Positions 1-9,291 of a stretch of DNA of 64,000 nt are shown here, in pieces. Within the stretch, counting starts at the first letter, position 1. The number at the start of each line of letters is the position of its first letter. The position numbers were made by a program, and so were the translations under genes. Location of the stretch: contig NC_133300.1 of NCBI RefSeq assembly GCF_005239225.2, forward strand, positions 15,653,875 through 15,717,874, given 5' to 3'. The DNA is from Populus alba. Its lineage: Eukaryota; Streptophyta; Magnoliopsida; Malpighiales; Salicaceae. Below the pieces are notes generated by a model. The model was given only the letters and a program-made list of their open reading frames with translations, did no database searches and had not been told where the DNA came from.

Positions 1-897
1 TGGTGTTGAAAGGAAGATAATAAAATGAATGAGCACTGGAGGCAAATCAATGGCTAATTAACAATCTAAGATGAGGACGACACTAGAAAACCTCTTGATG
101 AGTGCTAGTAGGATGCACACAGTTAATCAAAGAATGATTCTCGAAAGAATCCAGGAGATGAAATGATTTGGTAAGCTCTTTCATGACAAATCAAGCAACA
201 CCACACTTAGGGGCATTGTCAAGCTCGATAAATAGTGAAACCAGTAATCATCAAAAATAGCCTAGGATAGGCACTGCATTTACAATGGAGTAGATGACTA
301 GCACATGAATGGGCCAGTACATGGAAAGAGCAAAGAAGGCTTTTGGATAGCAAACAAAGGCACCCCATGATGATGGAACACCAAAGAGGGGGGACCTATA
401 TTTCAAATCAGGTAAGGATGCATGCATGTCATCTAATCTTAAATCATTGCACATATATTTTTTATTCATTATAGGAAAATCCTCGAAGGAGTCCAGCAAG
501 ATTTAAAAAAAAAACAGAGAAAAGAATCATTGAGCTGATAATAACAGAGAATCATGGATTGTGACCTTGTAATAGGAAGAAGATGAGATAAACCTTACTG
601 TCAAGAAAATCTCAAAGAAAATAGAAGATCAACCTTGTCATCAAGAAAAATCCAGTTAATTTCAGTAATCAAGAAGGAAGGACAGATGTCAACCCTGTAA
701 TTAGGGAGGACAGATGTCAGTCCTGTAAAATCATAAAAATCAAAAAAAAGAAAAAAGAAAGCATCAAGTGAAAAGTTTGATCAAACCCTGTCATTAAGAA
801 GAAAAATGACAAGAACCCTACCATTCAAAAATTCTCAAGAAGAAGAAGAAGAAGGAAGCAAGTTCAAACCTTGTCAATAGGAAGCATTCAGATTTTT

Positions 898-2000
898 GGT
901 TTTGGTTAAAGGGGATCACTCGAGGGGATCTCAGGTTAGCCCAACCACACAGATTTTGGTTCTGGATAAAGGGGATCGTCAAAAGGGATCTCAGGTTAGC
1001 CCAACCACATAGATTTTGGTTCTGATTAAAGGGGATCGTCAAAAGGGATCTCAGGTTAGCCCAACCACACACCAGATTTTGGTTCTGGTTAAAGGGGATC
1101 GCCAAATGGGATCTCAGGTTAGCCCAACCACACACAAGATATTGGTTTTAGTTAAAGAGGATCGCCAAATGGGATCTCAGGTTAGCCTAACCACACACAC
1201 GATATTGGTTCTGGTTAAAGGGGATCGCCAGATGGGATCTCAAGTTAGCCCAACCACACACAGGATATTGGTTCTTGTTAAAGGGGATTGCCAAATGGAA
1301 TCTCAGGTTAGCCCAACCACACACAGGATATTGGTTCTTGTTAAAGGGGATCGCCAAATGGAATCTCAGGTTAGCCCAACCACACACAGGATATTGGTTA
1401 TGGTTAAAGGGGATCGTAGGATAGGATCTCAGGTTAGCCCAACACACATAAAATATGGGTTCTGGTTAGAGGGGATCGCCACATGGAATCTCAAGTTAGC
1501 CCAACCATATACAAGATATTGGTTCTGGTTAAAGGGGATCGCTAGAGGGGATCTCAGGTTAGCCCAACCACACAGATTTTGGTTATGGTTAAAGGGGATC
1601 CCCAGATGGGATCTTAGGTTAGCCCAACCACACACAAGATATTGGTTCTGGTTAAAGGGGATCGTCGAATAGGATCTCATGTTAGCCCAACCACACACAA
1701 CATATTGGTTCTGGTTAAAGGGGATCGCCAAATGGAATCTCAGGTTAGCCCAACCACACACAGGATATTGGTTCTAGTTAAAGGGGATTGCCGGATGGGA
1801 TCTCAAGTTAGCTCAATCACATAGATTTTGGTTCTAGTTAAAGGGGATCGCCAAATGGGAACTCAGGTTAGCCTAACCACACAGATTTTTAGTTCTGGTT
1901 AAAGGGGATCACCAAAGGGGATCTCAGGTTAGCCCAACCACATAAAAGATTTTAGCTTTGGTTAAAAGGAAGTCGCCACAAGAGATTTAAAAACTCAAAA
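898..2000 (+). repeat. Minisatellite, ~18 units of 60-63 bp, each with a short inverted repeat
   Basis: Units begin with GGTTCTGGTTAAAGGGG at about 898, 958, 1018, 1081, 1144, 1207, 1270, 1333, 1396, 1458, 1521, 1581, 1644, 1707, 1770, 1830, 1891 and 1954. Each holds GGGATC, a nine-base spacer such as GCCAAATGG, then GATCTC, which can pair with one G-U wobble. The unit at 1270 has changed both arms together (ATT with AAT instead of ATC with GAT). Because 60 and 63 are multiples of three, the array reads open for long stretches on both strands. I regard these reading frames as by-products. It lies in the 3' untranslated region of the element, where Tat-lineage retrotransposons are known to carry tandem repeats. 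Confidence 0.95.
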
Positions 2001-2220
2001 AAAAAAGAGAAGATGAAGAAGAAAAAGAGATAGAATTTAAAAGGGTACCAAGATCGGGTTCTCAAGATAATCAATTTGGATCATTAATTCCTAGTTGAAG
2101 GAAGAGGGCGGTAAAGACAGAATTTCAGATAAGTTGAGTTTGGAGAAGATCATGATCGAAAGTTCAGTTTTGTTTATCTCTACAAAACTTACTATGCAAA
2201 GTCTTTGCTCCGTAAGTATT

Positions 2221-2236
2221 GTAAAGAGGGGGCATC
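2221..2236 (+). other. Polypurine tract of the gypsy element
   Basis: The purine-rich GTAAAGAGGGGGCATC sits directly before the LTR start TGTTG. The sister element has the same tract in reverse at 42823-42836. It is the expected primer for plus-strand DNA synthesis. Confidence 0.8.
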
Positions 2237-2945
2237 TGTTGTTACCCATTTTTTGGTTCCCATACAAAAAATAAGAAAATACAAATATATATATATGAGA
2301 AGGAATAAAAATAATAATAATAATAATAATAGGAGTGAGAAAAGGATGCTAGAAATACCCATAAAATGGCTAGAAATATAAGAATTTGAAATTTGATGTT
2401 ATATTTTCTACTAATGAGAGCCCTATTGATAAAGAAAATTCAAGTTGAGAAAGAAAAGTAAAAAAATAAGATGTTTATGGACTCAATTAAATTTTATCCA
2501 AGGTTTAATTGAATTTATAAAGGGTTTAATTGCAATAAGATATTAAATTCAGATAAGATAAGAATTCTTTTGTTGAGGTGGTTAGGTTTTTTTTTTCCCC
2601 GATAAGATAAGAATCTCCTTACCAAGGAGAACTTTTTTAAAATCACAGAAGGGCCAACAACTAGAAAGCACGACAAGAATTTAGATTTATCAAACAAATA
2701 AAACAATACAACTTATCTTAGATAGGGCATATTTGGGGTGCTAATACCTTCCCTTTACGCAACCAGTTCCCGTACTTGATCTCTAAGACCAGTTAGGGTT
2801 CCTAGTGACCAAAATACTAGGTGGTGACTCCATTCTATTTTTCCACTAATAAAAGACAAGAATTCCTTATCTCTCCACATTTGACACATTAGATACAAGA
2901 TTTTGAGGGTTGATGTTTTCGACGCGATGCCGCACACGTGCGACA
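2237..2945 (+). repeat. 3' LTR (709 bp) with a large internal deletion
   Basis: It begins TGTTGTTACCC and ends CACACGTGCGACA. Compared with the 2444-bp solo LTR at 31121-33564, both ends match but about 1.7 kb of the middle is missing, joining the early part (to about 2555) to the terminal part (from about 2560). The missing part carries the TATA box and transcript leader in the longer copy. The terminal ~250 bp is a block shared with every other LTR of this group in the window. Confidence 0.9.
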
Positions 2946-3290
2946 ATTCATATATAGGCATTTATTTCAAATTTCAAATGTGCTAGAAGGGCAAGGAGAC
3001 GACAGATGATTACATGGGAGAAATGGCACAGACGGATCTCTGCAGTCAAATTGATATTTTTGAACCTTATTGTTTGGCGAGTTAGTTAGGATATGTTTTT
3101 CATGGACTTTGGTTAAGTTTTTCATGAATAGGTGATCACAATCCTCATTGGAAAAACTACACATGCTTTGGAATATGAAGAGGCCTCTGTAGCAACTTCT
3201 ACCATTCAACCTATTGCCTTTAAATCTGATAAGCTCCCTAGCGCTTTTGGTTGTAAATTGTCCATTAGGACTGAGATTCCTGGACACACT
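2946..3290 (-). pseudogene. LINE fragment (zf-RVT-like region)
   Basis: The minus strand encodes a peptide with SPNGQFTTKSARELIRFKG and, further on, a CSF...EDCDHLF pattern. Both are typical of the zinc-binding region that follows reverse transcriptase in plant L1-type LINEs (usually SPNGxFSTKSAxxLIR and CxFCxxxxExxDHLF). Only about 110 codons remain and no reverse transcriptase core is present. The fragment starts directly at the outer edge of the LTR. The family is recognised from motif wording only. Confidence 0.5.
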
Positions 3291-3754
3291 TTCTATCTAT
3301 AAAAAGAAAAGATTTAAACCAGTGATTGTGCATCAAATGAAAACCATTTCATGAATTTGTTTTGGGGAAAGAGCACTTTGTTTACTAGCAAGTTTATTGT
3401 GGGTCTTGGCTCTTTCACTCAATCATCATGCAAGTTGCAGGAGGCACATTAGCATAGTCCCCACTAAAATTAATTTTAGATCCTTGTATACAAATTTGGA
3501 AGATACAAATTCTTCATACATGCTCCTTACATGCACTACTTTAATCTGGAATTTAATGAGTTTGTGGTTGGATTCTGGTTCCCATGTAGTTGTAGCAACT
3601 CTTAACACCACTATTGCTTCTAGCAACAAATCAGGACCTGGCATTTAAGTAGCTTTTTGGTGTGTTCTAAGCTCTTCTTAGATAATTGTGTCATAGCTTG
3701 TGATATTTACCTCTCTCTTACTCGTGTCGAGCATAACCTCAATGCCCTTTCCAG
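3291..3754. other. No recognised gene
   Basis: Short open frames exist on both strands (for example 3426-3644 minus), but none resembles a family I know. The right end, TTTCCAG at 3754, is the splice acceptor of the polymerase fragment that follows, so the DNA just before it is probably intron of that gene. Confidence 0.4.
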
Positions 3755-4344
3755 TTATGATAAAGGAGCTCACATGTTCTTACCATCCTATGTCATGCGG
3801 ATATATGGTGCTAAACAGCAACGTGAAGCAGTTAAGAGGGCATCTAGGAAGCAGCTACAAGCAGTTTTTGAGGTCTGTACATATTAGATGCATTGCATGG
3901 TTGCTGATGCATATTTTATTGTTTGAACTAAATCATCTTTTGGTACTAACATGTGATGTTCTTTGAACAAAATCTCATACTGATAATTTTGTATACCTTC
4001 ACATGCTATCATATGTGTAGATTTACCAGCTTAGCTTCTGGTTTAACAAGGATTCTCTTTTGTTTGAATTAATTTTCCAGGCCCTGGATACACTAGGGAA
4101 TACCAGATGGAGGGTAAATAAGAGGGTACTTAGTGTTGTTGATAGAATATGGAGTAATGGACGCTGTCTTGCTGATTTGGTAGACCACAGTGATGCGAGT
4201 ATCATTTCTAACTTTCCTCAATGTAACTCGTGTTTTTTTTTTTTTAGAAACTCCTTTACCCTTACGTTTGTGTTCCAAGAATTGATCATGATGTCTATAG
4301 CAATTAAAAAACCTTTATCGTTTAATTTCTTCATTCAGGTTCCT
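3755..4344 (+). pseudogene. Fragment of a phage-type organellar RNA polymerase gene
   Basis: Exon 3755-3872 encodes a stretch including YDKGAHMFLPSYVMR and REAVKRASRKQLQAVFE. After an intron (3873-4080) exon 4081-4194 encodes ALDTLGNTRWRVNKRVLS and DRIWSNGRCLADLVDHSD. These match the conserved core of the single-subunit, T7-like RNA polymerases (RPOT family) that transcribe mitochondrial and plastid genes. The second intron starts with GC instead of GT (4195) and ends CAG at 4338. The next exon keeps only GTTCCT before the sequence changes into TNL gene A. Upstream and downstream polymerase domains are absent. A second copy of the same region lies at 36629-36893. The family call is firm; which member is not resolved. 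Confidence 0.85.
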
Positions 4345-6104
4345 TGTGAATCCCCTGAATAGTCTGGAAGGCGCAGTAGACTGTGGACATATGAGGATGC
4401 CTGCTTTGCACTGATGGACAACATAGTGAGTAGCTGATAGAGAACATTATCCATAAAATTTCATAAAGTTTATTTTAATTTACGCTCAATCTATACTTTG
4501 TTTTTTTTTTTACTTGTATTTCCTTTTGGTTGACAGGGATAAGAAAAAATAGAAGCCATATTCTTAGACATGCTTGGAATAAAAGATGCACAATGGAACA
4601 TGGAAGCCTTCTCTAAAATGAGCAGACTAAGATTGCTCAAAATTGACAACGTGCAGCTTTCTGAAGGACCTGAAGATCTTTCCAATAAGTTGCGATTTCT
4701 TGAATGGCATTTTTACCCTTCAAAATCATTGCCAACTGGTTTACAGGTGGATGAGCTAGTTGAACTTCACATGGCTAACAATAGGATTGAGCAATTATGG
4801 TATGGGTGTAAGGTGAGATCAACTAATTTAAGGGCCTTTGTATTTCTTTTTATCGTTTTCCTATATATGTACGATAGTAGCATCCACATTTCTTCTCCCC
4901 TACCTGATTGCAGAGTGTAGTTAATTTGAAAATCATCAGTCTCAGCAACTCACTAAACCTACCCAGGACTCCAGATCTTACTAGCATTCCAAATCTCGAG
5001 AGTCTGATTCTTGAAGGTTGTACAAGTTTGTCTGAGGTCCATCCATCACTTGGAAGTCACAAGAATCTTCAATATGTGAATCTTCAATATGTGAATCTTG
5101 TGAATTGCCAAAGTATTAGGATTCTCCCAAGCAACCTTGAAATGGAATCGCTTAAAGTTTCACTCTTGATGGCTGCTCAAAACTTGAGAAGTTTCTAGAT
5201 ATAGTAGGAAACATGAACTGTTTGATGGTGCTTCCATTGGATGGGACTGGTATTACAAAACTATCTTCATGGATTCGTCATTTGATTGGCTTAGGTCTAT
5301 TGAGCATGAAGAACTGCAAGAACCTTGAAAGCATTCCGAGTAGCATAAGTTGGTTGAAATCCCTTAAAAAACTCGATCTATCTGGCTGCTCTGAACTTAA
5401 AAATATACCAAAGAATTTAGGGAAAGTTGAAAGTTTGGAGTTAGATGTAAGTGGAACTTCAATAAGACAACCGCCAGCATCCATTTTTCTTTTAAAGAGT
5501 CTTAAAGTATTATCTTTTGATGGATGCAAAAGAATAGCTGTGAATCTCACGGATCACAAGTTGCCTTCTTTGTCGGGTTTGTGTTCTTTAGAAGTACTGA
5601 GTTTATGCGCTTCCAAACTAAGAGAAGGGGCACTTCTTGAAGATATTGGCTTTTTATCTTTTTTGAGGTCTTTAGATCTTAGCCAGAATAACTTTGTTAG
5701 CCTGCCTCAAAGCATAAATCTGCTTTTTGAACTGGAAATGCTTGTCCTGGAGGATTGCACGATGCTTGAATCATTGCCTAAGGTTCCATCAAAAGTTCAA
5801 ACAGTAAATTTGAACGATAAAGCTAAGCAGTTCCAAAATCTCAGAGTTCCTATGTCTTAACTGCTGGGAATTGTACGAGCATAATGGCCAAGATAGCATG
5901 GGGTTGACCATGCTTGAAACATACCTCAAGGTCTTCTCTTAATCATACCCCAACTTTTTTGTATCTCTCTCCCTCTGCCACTATCTATCTAACATTTTGG
6001 TTTTTCATGGTACAGGGTTTGTCTAATCCAAGACCTGGATTTGGTATCGTTGTTCCCTAAAATGAAATTCCAGGCTGGTTTAACCATCAAAGTAAGGGAT
6101 CTTC

Positions 6105-8278
6105 TGTCACGACCCGAATCCCGGATCCATGACCGGCACATAGGCAAGGTTCCCCTCCAAGGTTCCAAACCTATGCGAACCCAAACTTACATACAATCCT
6201 TTAAACAACTCAATCAGAGTTTAACGCAGCATTAACAACAAACTAACTTCATAATATAATGTAATTGTCTTAATACAAGAGTTAATATAATTTCATAGTT
6301 TTGGAGCACTAACTTGACAAAAAAGGAAGGTACAAATTACAACCAAAAAGCAAGTTCGGAAGGTTCGACAAAAGTGACCTGCTATCAAGCTATAAGCCTG
6401 GAAATGATAAATAATGAGAGGGTGAGTTCAACAACTCAGTGAGTAGATAATGTTCAATATACACACATGAGGTAATATAACAATGAGAATATATATACAA
6501 TTATGGCTTTAGGTTCTAATATAAAGGTTTCTCAAATAGGCCATAACAAGAAGATCATATGGTAAAGTTCGTCAGAAAATCAAAATGCAATGAGCATGAG
6601 GCTTCGTACTGTGGGATGATCAGTCCACACAGGTTGGTGACTCCCCCGACCAACTAGGGTTCAGATACGATGTGCACAAAGACTAACACTACCCTGTTAG
6701 CATGGGTATTCTGACTGACATACCATAGGTTCGTAATCGTAATCGTAATCAAATAAACATATTCATATCTCAAAGCTCAACTCATGACATCAATCAAATG
6801 AGGAGCTATCAATTCAGAAGTCAATTCAAAATATATGTTGGTTCCTATCAAGAATTCAGATTCAATAATTTGATCATGCTTTATCATAACAAGGATAATA
6901 ATCAAATATATAATATATTATCAAGAAGCATGATCCAATTCATATTAACAAATCAAAATATTTATAATATTTCTCAATGCATATGGAACATTAACCACTC
7001 ACCTGACTCAAAAGTAAACAGAACTCAAAAAGCAGACACCGAAGAAAACTCCTACTGACGTCCCGCCGGTTAGAATATCAGGATTATCTGAATACAAATG
7101 AGACATTTTCAAAAACAACTCGAAAGAACATTTAACCTATTTAATAAACTTAACTAAGGGTGTATTCTGTAGCCCTATATGTTTTTGAACTAACTAATCT
7201 ATGTTCTCAAAAACCCAAAATCTAACGGTTTTCCCGAAATCTAATCCATAATAAAACAACTAATAAAATTGGTAATAATTCACTAAGTAACCCTTAATTA
7301 TTCATCAAACTAATCTGAAAAAGCTAATATTACATCTAGGGACTAATCTAGAATTTATCATATTTTTAGGGCCAAATTGTAATTTTTGTCTAATTGGAGG
7401 ACCAAACTGAAATTTATCATAAATCCATGAATATACTGAAATTATGACCTTAATTAATCCTAAATTCTGTCCAGGATGTATCATTATGCTCCAGGGATCA
7501 TTCTGGAATTTTACCAAATTTGTTTAGGGTCAAATCGTACTTTTTGTCAAATTGGAGGACTAAATTGAAAGTGTTAAATTCTCTTATCTATACAGCAATT
7601 CTGTCCATAATTCATATGTTATTCTATTCAGAATCTCGGAATATGCTCCAGGGACCAATTTGTAATTTTCCAAAGTTTGGAGACTAAACTGTAATTTTCA
7701 CAAATTGAGGGACCAAATTGAATTTTCATCATCTTCAACCTCAAACCCAGAATTTCAACAAATCACCTACTGTTATCCCCTGATTTCTAACACAAATTCA
7801 CCATTCAAACAAAACCATAACTCAAAATCATCATTTTTATCTACAATCTCTCAAATTCAACTTAATAATCAATTACCCACAACAATCAACCCCTAACCTT
7901 CAATTTAATTCATCAATTAAATCCAAAACACAAACTTCATAACCCTAACATTTATCAAAACTGAAATTAAAGCTTAATTAACACATAATTCTACATTTAA
8001 CAACTTAAATCTTACCTTTAAACTTATTTCCTCCAACTCCTTTCCTTTTTCCCTTATTTTCCCCTCTTTTCTCTTCTTCTTCTTTCTCCTTACTCTCTCC
8101 TGCCGATTCTCTCTCTCTCAAAATCAAATCCCTCTTTTCTTTTTCTTTTTTTTACTTCTTATTTATATTTATCAAGTTTTATTCAATTACCATAATAACC
8201 CTTATTTAATTTATTCCTACATCTAAGCCTTCAAGGGCTTTCTAGCCTTTTCCTATCCCTTTAAATCAAAACATTACA
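6105..8278 (-). mobile_element. Solo LTR (2174 bp) inserted in the last exon of TNL copy A
   Basis: The insert begins TGTCACGACCCGAATCC and ends AACATTACA, and is flanked by the 5-bp direct repeat TCTTC (6100-6104 and 8279-8283). Removing it rejoins the exon exactly as in copy B (29755 onward). There is no coding sequence, primer site or second LTR, so it is a solo LTR. A TATA-like AT tract near 8160-8175 followed on the minus strand by a GA-rich leader, and the usual GTGACA end, suggest minus orientation. This LTR family differs from the Tat-like LTRs elsewhere in the window. Confidence 0.92.
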
Positions 8279-8692
8279 TCTTCAATTAGCGTGCAAGTGC
8301 TTAGTTGGGGCATGGGGTTTGTTGCATGTGTTGCATTCAGTGCAAATGGAGAAAGTCCTTCTCTTTTTTGTCATTTCAAAGCCAATGGAAGAGAGAATTA
8401 TCCTTGGCCGATGTGTATTAGTTATAACTCTATCCAAGTTCTGTCCGATCATATTTGGCTATTCTTTCTATCTTATGATTACCTTAAAGAGCTTAAAGAA
8501 TGGCAGCATGGATCCTTTAGCAGCATTGAGTTGTCATTTCATTCTTCCCAGCCAGGAGTAAAGATGAAGAATTGTGGTGTCTGTTTGTTATATTCTCCAT
8601 CATCTCAATCTTTTGCCCATTTTATTGTTGCAAGCAAAGAAGCATCTGCTTCATATAAAGCTTCTTTATCGGTGTCTTCATCTTATCGTTAA

Positions 8693-9127
8693 TGGATGGA
8701 AGATTTTTTCCTTAGCTTCAGAGGCGCAAACACTAGCAATGACTTCACCCATTTAAATACAACTCTAGCCCTGGGAGTCATGATTCCAGATGACAAGGAA
8801 CTAGAGAAAGTGATGGCAATTAAATCAAGACTCCTAGAGGCCATTGAAGAATCAGGGCTATCAATTATTATATTTGCAAGAGATTGTGGTTCTTTACCTT
8901 GGTGCTTTGACGAACTTGTCAAGATTGTCGGATTCATTGATGAAATGAGATCGGACACTGTGTTTCCAGTTTCTTATCATGTTGAACAATCAAAGATAGA
9001 TGATCAAACAAAGAGTTACACAATTTTCTTTGATAAGAATGAAGAAAATTCCAGGGAAAATGAGGAGAAGGTACAAAGATGGATGAATATTCTCAGTGAA
9101 GTTGATATTCCATCTGGATCGAGATAA
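8693..9127 (+). other. Second, C-terminal TIR-like domain of TNL copy A
   Basis: In frame with the post-LRR domain and after one stop codon, the exon encodes FFLSFRGANTSNDFT, then AIEESGLSIIIFARD, LPWCFDELVKI and VFPVSYHVEQSKIDDQT. These correspond in order to TIR motifs 1, 2, 3 and the region after it. The glutamate of the WCxxEL motif, the catalytic residue in plant TIR NADases, is present. The part between motif 1 and AIEES is shortened and lacks the usual DD.xLxxG segment. It ends EKVQRWMNILSEVDIPSGSR and stop at 9125-9127. Copy B has the same domain, more damaged. TIR-NB-LRR-TIR architecture has, as far as I recall, been reported in poplar. Confidence 0.8.
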
Positions 9128-9150
9128 GCGGAAAGGTATCATTACTTTTA

Positions 9151-9291
9151 TTTTATACCTCGACTTATCAACCACTTCAAGTAAATGAAACTGGGAATAC
9201 TGAAAGATATGAACTTAATGTCAACAAAGCTAGAAAAATATGTTCTCGTGTTTGAAAAGATATATAAAAAAAAAATCATTTTATACCTCGA
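9151..9291. repeat. 115-bp A-tailed insert between 13-bp direct repeats
   Basis: TTTTATACCTCGA occurs at 9151-9163 and 9279-9291. The 115 bp between them end in TATATAAAAAAAAAATCA. A 13-bp duplication with an A-rich 3' end looks like a small LINE-mobilised insert, but I do not recognise its source. Confidence 0.5.

Larger units (their letters stand above)
1..2945 (+). mobile_element. Ty3/gypsy (Tat-like) element, 3' part, cut by window start
   Basis: This is the 3' non-coding internal region and 3' LTR of an LTR retrotransposon whose 5' part lies outside the window. The order is AT-rich internal DNA (1-897), a minisatellite (898-2000), a conserved tract ending in a polypurine tract (2221-2236), and an LTR from TGTTGTTACC to CGTGCGACA. 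The same order, with near-identical sequence around the polypurine tract (CCGTAAG..TTGTAAAGAGGGGGCATC), occurs in reverse at 42823-42960 of the complete element at 40166-48817, so both belong to one family. No coding sequence is visible in this part. Assignment to the Tat lineage comes from the gag and integrase remains of the sister element and is inference here. Confidence 0.85.
4345..9127 (+). pseudogene. TIR-NB-LRR disease-resistance gene, copy A (5'-truncated, disrupted)
   Basis: Remains of an intracellular immune receptor. Exons: end of the NB-ARC region 4345-4425 (with a stop); LRR exon 4537-4812, which opens GGA TAA where copy C has GGA AAA; second LRR exon 4914-5930; last exon 6016-6104 continued at 8284-9127 after a solo LTR. 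LRRs read as SLKKLDLSGCSELKNIP and similar. Damage: a one-base frameshift near 5162, a ~37-bp deletion near 5817 relative to copy B, an in-frame 15-bp duplication (VNLQY twice) near 5090, and stop TAA at 8690-8692. The last exon encodes the post-LRR domain (PGNEIPGWFNHQSKGSS) followed in the same frame by a degenerate TIR domain. TIR and most of NB-ARC are missing because the 5' part is replaced by an RNA polymerase fragment. No functional product is expected. Confidence 0.95.

Noticed and set aside
1016..1824. Long open frames on both strands coding for 20-21-residue repeats
   Set aside because: They follow from the 60/63-bp repeat unit, which keeps frames open on both strands. No start context, domain or continuation outside the array.
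3397..3648. Coding exon upstream of the polymerase fragment
   Set aside because: Both strands are open for ~75 codons, but neither translation resembles the polymerase N-terminal region or any known family.
9279..9291. TTTTATACCTCGA as target duplication of the LINE at 9292-12597
   Set aside because: The second copy is upstream at 9151, not after the LINE tail, so it frames the 115-bp segment instead.
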